DNA of 64,000 nt from JBBDYH01 sp040901795 (lineage in GTDB: Bacteria; Planctomycetota; Planctomycetia; Pirellulales; JALHPA01): positions 1 through 64,000 of the forward strand of contig JBBDYH010000167.1 in NCBI GenBank assembly GCA_040901795.1, given 5' to 3'. The notes under the pieces are model-generated. The model searched no databases and was not told the DNA's origin. It saw nothing but the letters and a program-made list of their open reading frames with translations. Shown one piece after another: positions 52,810 through 60,038 of the stretch (positions are counted from its first letter, which is position 1; each line of letters begins with the position of its first letter). A program made the translations under genes and the position numbers.

Positions 52810-53778
52810 ATGCTCCAGTTCACCAGCGAAATCGACGAAGCCGCAGCAGCCATCGGCCGGCTGTGGGAATGCCGGCCCCGAGTCGGCATTATTCTGGGAA
52901 CCGGCTTAGGCGGCTTCGTGGATCACATCGAGGTGGACGGGGCAATTCCGTTTGACCGCATGCCGCATTTCGCACGGTCGACTGCGGATGGGCATGATGG
53001 CCGGCTGGTGTGCGGGCGACTTGCGGGAGTGTCGGTTATCACCATGTCGGGGCGGTGTCATGGCTACGAGGGTTATTCGTCGGCGCAAATTACGCTCCCA
53101 GTGCGGCTGATGAGGGCGCTGGGCGTTCGGCTGCTGATCCTCTCGAATGCCAGCGGCGGCATGAACCCCAGCTATCGGTCGGGCGACGTGATGGTAATCG
53201 AGGATCATATCAACTTGATGGGGCGGAAGCTGCGGCTGGATTATGACCAGAGTTTACCGGGGAAATGCGGATCGGCGCCGCCATCGTGGTATTGCAGTAA
53301 CTTGATCGAGCTCGCGCTTGCGAGCGGGCGAAACGGAGGCTTTGCGGCCCATCGCGGCGTCTATGCCGCCATGACCGGACCGAACTATGAGACGCGGGCG
53401 GAGTACCGCATGTTGCGCGCGATCGGCGCTGACGCCGTTGGCATGTCCACCGTCCCTGAAGTCCTTGTTGCGGCGCGTTGTGGAATGCGTGTTCTGGCAC
53501 TCTCGACGATCACGAACATCTGCGTGCCGGATCGTCTGACTCCGGCCCGGCACGAGGACGTGCTGGCGGCCGCAGCAGCGGCCGAACCGAAAGTGCGGCG
53601 AATAATCATCGATGTCGTCGTCGCCGACTCCGAACCGGAGGTCTGTAGGGAACGGCCTCCGTGCCGTTCCATTGCGCAAGTTGACGCAGCTACGCCGCTG
53701 AGCGCTTCCGGAACGCCACTGAGGGCGTTCCCTACAGAGGGTTTCGCCGAGCTGCCAAAGCAAATTCAAGGGAGATGA
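52810..53778 (+). CDS. Purine nucleoside phosphorylase with repeat-encoded C-terminus
   Basis: 322 residues, trimeric PNP class: GIILGTGLGGFVDHI (phosphate loop), GRCHGYEGYSSAQITLPVRLMRALGVRLLILSNASGGMN, VYAAMTGPNYETRAEYRML and VGMSTVPEVLVAARCGMRVLALSTITN. It cleaves purine nucleosides with phosphate in salvage. Family members end soon after the last helix (EDVLAAAAAAEPKVRRIIIDVV). Here about 45 residues follow, mostly encoded by the 97-bp palindromic element at 53642-53738 (CRERPPCRS...GTPLRAFPTEGF). The stop overlaps the nitrilase start (ATGA), so the insertion preserved translational coupling. Confidence 0.9.
   Translation: MLQFTSEIDEAAAAIGRLWECRPRVGIILGTGLGGFVDHIEVDGAIPFDRMPHFARSTADGHDGRLVCGRLAGVSVITMSGRCHGYEGYSSAQITLPVRLMRALGVRLLILSNASGGMNPSYRSGDVMVIEDHINLMGRKLRLDYDQSLPGKCGSAPPSWYCSNLIELALASGRNGGFAAHRGVYAAMTGPNYETRAEYRMLRAIGADAVGMSTVPEVLVAARCGMRVLALSTITNICVPDRLTPARHEDVLAAAAAAEPKVRRIIIDVVVADSEPEVCRERPPCRSIAQVDAATPLSASGTPLRAFPTEGFAELPKQIQGR
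53642..53738. repeat. 97-bp palindromic element at the 3' end of the PNP gene
   Basis: Same ends (tctgtagggaacg / cgttccctacaga) and length as the copy in valS, about 84 of 97 identical. Here it is read from its plus strand, opposite to the reading sense in valS, and is open in both. It supplies most of the extra C-terminal residues of the phosphorylase. Confidence 0.85.
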
Positions 53779-54629
53779 CTACCATGCGTATCGCCGGCGT
53801 GCAAATGGACGTCGCATTGGGCGCGGTCGCCGCCAATCTCGGCCGCATGGAAAAGCGCCTCGCGGAAGCGGCCGGGCAAGGCGCAAAACTCGTGGTCTTT
53901 CCCGAGTGCGCAGCGACGGGATACTGCTTCGAGTCAGCGGCCGAAGCACGCGAAGTGGCCGAGCCGATTCCCGGCCCCATCACTGAGCGCATGAGCCAAC
54001 TCTGCCGCGAGCACGGCACGTATACCGCCTTCGGCATGGTCGAGCTCGATGCCGACCGATTATTCAATGCCGCTGTGCTGGTCGGCCCCGAGGGAGTGCT
54101 CGGCAGCTATCGCAAAATCCACCTTCCCTACCTTGGTCTCGACATGTTCACCACACCGGGCGACCGGCTGTTTCGCGTGGACCATGTCGGCAACGTCCGC
54201 GTCGGCATGACGATCTGCTATGACGGGTCGTTCCCCGAATCGACGCGTTCGCTGGCGTTGCTCGGCGCCGATCTGATCCTCTTGCCGACGAACTGGCCGC
54301 CAGGCGCCGAGACCACGGCCGAGTATGTCACCAATGCGCGGGCGGTCGAGAACAACGTCTATTTCATGGCGGTCAATCGCGTCGGCACGGAGCGCGGCTT
54401 CCGGTTCATCGGCCACAGCAAGATCGCCGGTCCGCACGGCAACACGCTGGCCGAAGCGCGCGGAACAGACGAACAAATCCTCTACGCGGAGATTGATCCG
54501 CATCTGGCGCGGCGGAAGCACCTGGTGCGCGTGCCGGGCAAGCACGAGATCGATCGCATGGCCGACCGGCGGCCGGAAATGTACGGGCTATTGACGGAGC
54601 CGCACCATCTGCGTTCTCCGGGACGCTAG
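53775..54629 (+). CDS. Carbon-nitrogen hydrolase (nitrilase family amidohydrolase)
   Basis: 284 residues with the Glu-Lys-Cys triad: Glu44 in VVFPECAATGY, Lys114 in SYRKIHLPYLGLD, and Cys148 in GMTICYDGSFPESTR. It is a cytoplasmic amidase, close to the branch that includes beta-ureidopropionase and N-carbamoylputrescine amidase; the substrate cannot be told. It is translationally coupled to PNP (ATGA). An internal ATG at 53784, nine bases after GGGAG, is an alternative start. Confidence 0.9.
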   Translation: MTTMRIAGVQMDVALGAVAANLGRMEKRLAEAAGQGAKLVVFPECAATGYCFESAAEAREVAEPIPGPITERMSQLCREHGTYTAFGMVELDADRLFNAAVLVGPEGVLGSYRKIHLPYLGLDMFTTPGDRLFRVDHVGNVRVGMTICYDGSFPESTRSLALLGADLILLPTNWPPGAETTAEYVTNARAVENNVYFMAVNRVGTERGFRFIGHSKIAGPHGNTLAEARGTDEQILYAEIDPHLARRKHLVRVPGKHEIDRMADRRPEMYGLLTEPHHLRSPGR

Positions 54630-54714
54630 CGGCTGGAATGGCCTGACAGGCAACGCTAAGATAGCGCCTGCCTCAGGCACGACGTTCCGAAGATCTCATC
54701 TTGGAGGACTTCTC

Positions 54715-56073
54715 ATGGCCCAACGTCTTTACTTCCTGATCGTGTGTGGACTGGCCAGTGGTGTCCCCGCGCGGCCGGCCGACTCGGCCGAACACAAACC
54801 GAACATCTTGGTCATTCTCTGCGATGATGTAGGGTGGGGCGAGATCGGCTTTCAGGGCGCCAAAGACGCTCCTACCCCACACATCGACTCGATCGCCAAC
54901 AATGGCATGCGCTTTACCCAGGGCTATGTCTCCGGCACTTATTGCAGCCCAACCCGGGCTGGCCTATTGACTGGACGATACCAGACACGATTCGGGCACG
55001 AGTTCAATAGCGTCGCGCGGCAAAGCGGGCTGGCGCTCAGTGAAAAGACGTTGGCCGATCGGCTCAAGGCTGCCGGCTACGCGACCTGCGCGATCGGCAA
55101 GTGGCACCTCGGCGGCACACCGCAGTACCGTCCGACCAAGCGCGGCTTCGACGAGTTTTATGGTACGCTGGCCAACACGCCGTTTTTCCATCCGACACAG
55201 TTCGTGGATTCCCGCGTCTCACCCGACGTGCAGCCGGTTAGCGACGACTCCTTCTACACCACCGATGCCTATGCACAGCGCGCGGTCGATTGGCTGGCAC
55301 AGCATCCGGACGCACCTTGGTTCCTCTACCTGCCGTTCAACGCGCAACATGCACCACTGCAGGCGCCGCAAAAGTACTTGGACCGGTTTTCGCAGATTCA
55401 AGATGAAAAGCGGCGAACTTTTGCCGCCATGATGTCGGCGATGGATGACGCGGTGGGACGAGTGCTCGACAAGATTCGGCAGCTCGGTCAGGAAGAGGAC
55501 ACGCTCATCTTTTTTCTCTCCGATAATGGCGGCCCCACGCGGCAGACGACCTCCAGCAACCTCCCGCTCCGCGGGTTCAAAGCGACGACGTGGGAAGGTG
55601 GCGTGCGCGTGCCGTTTTGTGTGCAATGGAAGGCGAAGTTGCCGAACGGCAAAACGTACGAGCATTCGGTGATTCAACTCGACATCGTGCCGACGTGCCT
55701 GGCGGCAGCAGGAGTTGAAGTGGAATCGCGATGGAAGCTCGACGGCGTAAATTTGCTGCCGTATCTCGCCGGCGAAAAGGCTGGCCCACCCCACGCGACG
55801 TTGTATTGGCGCTTTGGTCAACAGTGGGCGATTCGCCATGGTGACTGGAAGCTGCTCGTGGCTAACGGCGGCGGCAGCGAGCCGGAACTCTACAACCTGG
55901 CGGCCGATATCAGCGAGTCGCAGAATCTGGCCGCCGAGCACCCAGACAAGGCGAAAGAACTCCGAGCGCTGTGGGAAGAGTGGAACGCTCAACAAGCCCC
56001 ATCCAGTGCCCCCCGTGAGCGGCCAGCCAAGGCGAAAGCCGGGAAGGGGAAGAAAAAGGCCAAGCGCTTTTAG
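54715..56073 (+). CDS. Sulfatase (arylsulfatase type)
   Basis: 452 residues: signal peptide, then NILVILCDDVGWGEIGFQGAKDA with metal ligands Asp37-Asp38, and the formylglycine motif C77-S-P-T-R-A-G (Cys77 is converted). Further on are GKWHLGG, and NGG.. TRQTTSSNLPLRGFKATTWEGGVRVPF with the late metal-site residues. The C-terminal tail is Lys/Ala/Gly-rich. Sulfatases are abundant in planctomycetes and remove sulfate from marine or plant polysaccharides; a formylglycine-generating enzyme would have to be elsewhere. Confidence 0.95.
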   Translation: MAQRLYFLIVCGLASGVPARPADSAEHKPNILVILCDDVGWGEIGFQGAKDAPTPHIDSIANNGMRFTQGYVSGTYCSPTRAGLLTGRYQTRFGHEFNSVARQSGLALSEKTLADRLKAAGYATCAIGKWHLGGTPQYRPTKRGFDEFYGTLANTPFFHPTQFVDSRVSPDVQPVSDDSFYTTDAYAQRAVDWLAQHPDAPWFLYLPFNAQHAPLQAPQKYLDRFSQIQDEKRRTFAAMMSAMDDAVGRVLDKIRQLGQEEDTLIFFLSDNGGPTRQTTSSNLPLRGFKATTWEGGVRVPFCVQWKAKLPNGKTYEHSVIQLDIVPTCLAAAGVEVESRWKLDGVNLLPYLAGEKAGPPHATLYWRFGQQWAIRHGDWKLLVANGGGSEPELYNLAADISESQNLAAEHPDKAKELRALWEEWNAQQAPSSAPRERPAKAKAGKGKKKAKRF

Positions 56074-56132
56074 CAGATTTGTTTGACACTGCTATGCATC
56101 AGCCTGACGTGCTGGACGACTTGATCGTCAAC

Positions 56133-57203
56133 CTAACTTCGCGCGATGGCCCCGGTGCAGCTTGAGCCGGCGCCTGCGGTGCAGCCGAAGCAATGACGGC
56201 CGGTGATGATTCGCCGCCTCGCAAGTAATTCGAATCCCCCAGAACCGTCGCGGAGCCATGAGCGCAGCTCATCGATTGTGCGCGGCAGCGCAGACGCGAG
56301 CTCCAGATCGAGCATCTGGTTGAAGTCGCAGTCATAGAGCCGGCCGTCCCAACCGACCGAAAGCAGCGTGCGGCACATCACCACGCCGGCCGCGACGGGA
56401 TTGTAAGCGTTGATGAGCTTCTGCATGTACTCATCGTAGCGCCCCGTTCGCACAAGATCGTCGAGGAAGCGACTGATCGGCATGTTGGTGATCGTGTATA
56501 GGCCGTTGAAGACGATCCCGTACCGCTGGTCCAACTCGCGGTGATACGCCTCCGCAAGCGCGGCCTGCGGCGGTGGGAGGCTCGGGCCAATCGGATTGTA
56601 AACCAGCACGAGCGACAGCCCGGTCTCCGGCCGACCGTAGCCCAGATTGTTCAGCCGCTGAAGCGCCTCGATCGATCGCGCAAACACACCGTTGCCGCGC
56701 TGACGATCAGTATTCTCCGCCGAGTAACACGGTAATGACGCCACAATCTCGACCTGATGCGCGGCAAGAAACTCCGGCAGATCACGAAAGCCTGGGGCCA
56801 GCAGGATTGTCAGGTTTGAGCGATCGATGACGCGCTTGCCCAGCCGGCGACCTTCCACGACCAGTCGCCGAAACTCCGGATTCATTTCTGGAGCGCCGCC
56901 AGTGATGTCCAAGGTTGCAATGCCGCTGGCCGCGAGCACGTCGAGACAGGCGGTCGCTACTTGGGCGGACATGACTTCGCGGCGGTCGGGACCGGCGTCG
57001 ACGTGACAATGAGCGCAGGTCTGATTGCACAACTTACCGACGTTAACTTGCAAGACCTCGATGCCTGTCGCACACAAGCACTCGATGCCGCTCTCGATCA
57101 AGGCATCGTCGAAGTCCTTGGGGCCGGGCGCATTCAAAACCGCACGTTGCTCAGCCGGATTGGAGAGCGGGTTGCCAGCGCGGAGCAGCGTGAGCGTGGA
57201 CAT
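56133..57203 (-). CDS. ArsS-like radical SAM protein
   Basis: 356 residues. Radical SAM cluster motif C59-x3-C63-x2-C66 in GKLCNQTCAHCHVDAGP, then TLDITGGAPEMNPEFRRLV. The DUF3641-type C-terminal domain has the Cys cluster RHCFGCTAGAGSSC. The arrangement fits ArsS, which adds the sugar adenosyl group in arsenosugar synthesis, although no arsenite methyltransferase lies nearby. It starts at 57203 (MSTLTLLRAGN), overlapping the ABC permease stop by one base (TGATG), so it is translated from the exporter mRNA. Confidence 0.85.
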   Translation of the reverse strand: MSTLTLLRAGNPLSNPAEQRAVLNAPGPKDFDDALIESGIECLCATGIEVLQVNVGKLCNQTCAHCHVDAGPDRREVMSAQVATACLDVLAASGIATLDITGGAPEMNPEFRRLVVEGRRLGKRVIDRSNLTILLAPGFRDLPEFLAAHQVEIVASLPCYSAENTDRQRGNGVFARSIEALQRLNNLGYGRPETGLSLVLVYNPIGPSLPPPQAALAEAYHRELDQRYGIVFNGLYTITNMPISRFLDDLVRTGRYDEYMQKLINAYNPVAAGVVMCRTLLSVGWDGRLYDCDFNQMLDLELASALPRTIDELRSWLRDGSGGFELLARRRIITGRHCFGCTAGAGSSCTGAIARS

Positions 57204-58909
57204 CACTCCACCTCGTCCCAGGGACTGCGGGGGAGCTGAGTCGCCGGCGCGTGGAGCGCCGCCAACGCCGCCTCTTCTTCGGCGACGCGCGTCGGGCTGG
57301 CGGCGCGCACCAGTCGCACCTCCGCCAGAATGCTCCACAAATTGCACACAAGCATCGCCAACCCAACCGCCGCGACGATCCAAACTGCGCTGACCGCGTC
57401 GATGGAGCCGCCCCGACCCCCGCCAGCGTCCACAACTTCCTCAATGGTCCAGAATGGGTTGCCGACGTGCAGCAGGTGATAGCCCGACAACCGGAAATCG
57501 GACATCAAATGGATCACCAGGGGAATCCCACATCCTGCCAGTAACAAAATCACATGCACGAGCACGCTGGTCAACGCCCCCACGACCGAATAATTTCGCA
57601 GCCAGGCCAGGACCAGCTTGCCTAACCCAAGGTAGAAGGCCACATAACCCAAACAGAGCACTCCCAACATCACGACCTGATCGAATCGCACAGGCCGCAG
57701 GAGCCCGGGCGCCGGCGGATACACCGCCTCCCACGCAAGCATGCCCAATAGCGCCATCCCGACGGCGGCCGCCATGTTGGCCAGCACGAAGACATAGCCC
57801 CGCGCAGGGCCGGGAAAGAACCAGCTTAAGAGCGCCCGCCCCGCCGATGTTTTCGGCAGTGTCCTTTGGATGCGCGGCGAAAGCTGCGGCGATTCGCCGA
57901 CCAGGAACATGCCCATGATCGACCAGTGAAACGTCGCCAGCGAGATACCGATGACCATCGGGACTCCAATCGTCATGTACTGTATCTCCCCCTGCTCCTC
58001 CCAAACCATCAGTGCGATCCAGCCGGCCAAGAGCGCATGCTGCGCGAGCATACAGATCCGTAGCGGGGTGGAACGGTTGTCGCTGGCGAACGTCAATTGC
58101 GCGGCGGCGGCGCAAAAGAACAACGCGAAGTAGCTGAGATAGGCCGTGGCGGCGGCCCCGTGCGCAAGCCAGAACCAACGTTCTTCGATCGCGAATGCTG
58201 AGAACCGCAGGACCTCGTAGCAGGCGATGCAACTCAGGAAAAACGCGAAGCACAGCGCGACCACGACGCCCAGCGAAATCACCGTTTGCCAGTGCCGCTC
58301 GCGCGACACCGTGGCCAACAGCAGCGCCACCAGCGAAAACGCCAGCGATCCCGCGAACAGGTAAGCCAGGATAAAGACGATCGAAACCACGTCGATGCCC
58401 CGCAGCATGTATGTAAAGGTGAGGCAGGGAGAGACGGCCGAGAGGTACACCAGCATCTGCACGACTGCGCTGGCCAGCTTGCCGCTGACGATTTGCCGCG
58501 GCCGCAACGTGGTAATCGAGAGCAGCTCGAATGTGCGGTCCTCGCGCTCGCCGGCCAGCGAGCGGAACGCGGTATAAGGCACAATCACCAACAGTGGAAA
58601 CGCCAGGATCATGTAATAGCCAAAAAACATCTCCGGCCCGTCGAAGCTGTAGTACACGCCCGGTCCCAGGATGGCGATGCCGGCGATCGACCAGAGCCAA
58701 GCGCACAACAGCACGAGCGCAAAGGTGATCACGAACTGCTTGCTCTTCAACGCCTGCCGGCATTCTTTCACCAGGATCGGGTTGAGCCACTCGCCGATCT
58801 TCTCCAGCCGCTCGTCGAACCGCGTCAGCCACGTTGGCGGCGCAGGTTCGCCGGCAGCGCTGGGAGCTGCGGCAATGCCGCGAGTGGATTGTACTTCGAT
58901 CGTGCTCAT
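57203..58909 (-). CDS. ABC-2 type transporter permease
   Basis: 568 residues with about twelve hydrophobic helices in two halves. The first half has the usual ABC-2 permease look (NPILVKECRQALKSKQFVITFALVLLCAWLWSI, then FPLLVIVPYTAFRSLAGEREDRTFELLSITTLRPRQIVSGKLASAVVQML). It is probably the membrane part of the exporter whose ATPase is encoded directly upstream. No Shine-Dalgarno is obvious: GGGTTCA repeats lie in the leader. Its stop overlaps the ArsS-like gene. Confidence 0.87.
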   Translation of the reverse strand: MSTIEVQSTRGIAAAPSAAGEPAPPTWLTRFDERLEKIGEWLNPILVKECRQALKSKQFVITFALVLLCAWLWSIAGIAILGPGVYYSFDGPEMFFGYYMILAFPLLVIVPYTAFRSLAGEREDRTFELLSITTLRPRQIVSGKLASAVVQMLVYLSAVSPCLTFTYMLRGIDVVSIVFILAYLFAGSLAFSLVALLLATVSRERHWQTVISLGVVVALCFAFFLSCIACYEVLRFSAFAIEERWFWLAHGAAATAYLSYFALFFCAAAAQLTFASDNRSTPLRICMLAQHALLAGWIALMVWEEQGEIQYMTIGVPMVIGISLATFHWSIMGMFLVGESPQLSPRIQRTLPKTSAGRALLSWFFPGPARGYVFVLANMAAAVGMALLGMLAWEAVYPPAPGLLRPVRFDQVVMLGVLCLGYVAFYLGLGKLVLAWLRNYSVVGALTSVLVHVILLLAGCGIPLVIHLMSDFRLSGYHLLHVGNPFWTIEEVVDAGGGRGGSIDAVSAVWIVAAVGLAMLVCNLWSILAEVRLVRAASPTRVAEEEAALAALHAPATQLPRSPWDEVE

Positions 58910-58933
58910 CGTCGGCGAAGTGTCACTTGATTT

Positions 58934-58957
58934 CTGAACCCTGAACCCTGAACCCTG
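58934..58957. repeat. TGAACCC tandem repeat between ABC ATPase and permease genes
   Basis: Three TGAACCC units on the plus strand between the ATPase stop (58958) and the permease start (58909). Relative to these minus-strand genes the sense sequence is GGGTTCA, the opposite of the copies that abut start codons. Confidence 0.65.
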
Positions 58958-59911
58958 TTACTGCACCAACCCCTCAGTCACTTGCATGAAGACCTCTTCC
59001 AGCGATTTGGTCTGCGAGCCGAATGCGGCGATCGGAAATCCGGCCAGCACCATTTCGCGAAGGAGGTCGGCGTGGGCCTGCTCCTGTCCATGGTGCGCAA
59101 AGCTCACGAGCTCGCCGTCATGTTGCAGCTCGTGGACGTCGGTCCGTTCGGCCAGCCAGTTCGCCAGTCCGCCGCCGCCCCCCAGCACGCGCACGCGAAC
59201 CCAGGTCCGCGTCTGGACACCGCTTCGGCCACGTTGGATGTCATGTACCGAACCGACGGCCAGCATCCGTCCCTGCTCGATGATGCCCACGACATCGCAC
59301 ATCTCGGCCAACTCGGTGAGGATGTGCGAACTGATCAGGATCGTCTTGCCGTCGGCCGCCAGTCGGCGGATCATCTCGCGAAGCTGGATCCGCGCCCGCG
59401 GGTCTAGGCCCGCCGCCGGCTCGTCGAGGATCAGTACGGCTGGGTCGTGAATCATCGTGCGTCCCAGGCAGAGTCGCTGCTTCATTCCCTTCGAAAGTCC
59501 GCCGATCGGCTTGAGCGCCAGCTTGTCGAGCTCCGTAAAGTCCATCACATAATTGAGCGCTTTTGTACGCTCCGTGCCGCGAAGGCCATAGGCGCGCGCG
59601 AAGAAGTCCAGGTATTCCCGGACGTTGACATTCGGATAAATGCCAAAGTAATCCGGCATGAACCCCAGTCGCCGTCGTACGCGATCCGGATCATCGAGCA
59701 CCGAAAAGCCATCGATAAACGCATCGCCAAAACTGGGCAGCTCCAACGTAGCCAGGATCCGCATACTCGTGGTCTTACCGGCGCCGTTGGGGCCGATGTA
59801 ACCAAACACCTTGCCTGCTTCGACCTCAAACGACACGTCGTTGACCGCCTTCGTGCGGCCAAAGAAGCGATGCAGCCGGTGAAGCTCGATCATCGAGTGC
59901 GACGCGACCAT
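58958..59911 (-). CDS. ABC transporter ATP-binding protein
   Basis: 317 residues: Walker A GPNGAGKTT (40-48), Q-loop region, signature LSKGMKQR, Walker B VLILDEPAAGLDP, and a switch His (SSHILTELAEMCDV). The C-terminal extension (VRVRVLGGGGGLANWLAERTDVHELQHDGELV...) is like the regulatory tail of ABC-2 exporters. It powers the neighbouring permease. The start at 59911 is preceded directly by GAACCCT repeats; an internal Met7 is an alternative. The operon continues into the permease and the ArsS-like gene. Confidence 0.92.
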   Translation of the reverse strand: MVASHSMIELHRLHRFFGRTKAVNDVSFEVEAGKVFGYIGPNGAGKTTSMRILATLELPSFGDAFIDGFSVLDDPDRVRRRLGFMPDYFGIYPNVNVREYLDFFARAYGLRGTERTKALNYVMDFTELDKLALKPIGGLSKGMKQRLCLGRTMIHDPAVLILDEPAAGLDPRARIQLREMIRRLAADGKTILISSHILTELAEMCDVVGIIEQGRMLAVGSVHDIQRGRSGVQTRTWVRVRVLGGGGGLANWLAERTDVHELQHDGELVSFAHHGQEQAHADLLREMVLAGFPIAAFGSQTKSLEEVFMQVTEGLVQ

Positions 59912-59914
59912 GAG

Positions 59915-59935
59915 AGTTCAGGGTTCAGGGTTCAG
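59915..59935 (-). repeat. GAACCCT repeat abutting the ABC ATPase start codon
   Basis: In the gene sense the sequence is CTGAACCCTGAACCCTGAACTCTC and then ATG. No ribosome-binding site is present. It is the third of four examples with the same sense. Confidence 0.68.
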
Positions 59936-59943
59936 ACGCGGTT

Positions 59944-60033
59944 GGAGTTCAAGCTTTAGCTTGTTAAAGGTCAATCAGCGTATGACCAGCAAGCTAAAGC
60001 TTGAACTCCAACTCAAGCTAAAGCTTGAACTCC
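59944..60033. repeat. Three-arm inverted repeat (ggagttcaagctttagcttg)
   Basis: Arms at 59944-59963, 59990-60009 and 60014-60033. The first is the exact reverse complement of the other two, which are direct repeats 24 bases apart. Any pair can fold into a perfect 20-bp hairpin with the first. It lies in the 128-base space between the large membrane protein's stop and the ATPase start. Confidence 0.8.
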
Positions 60034-60038
60034 AGCGA

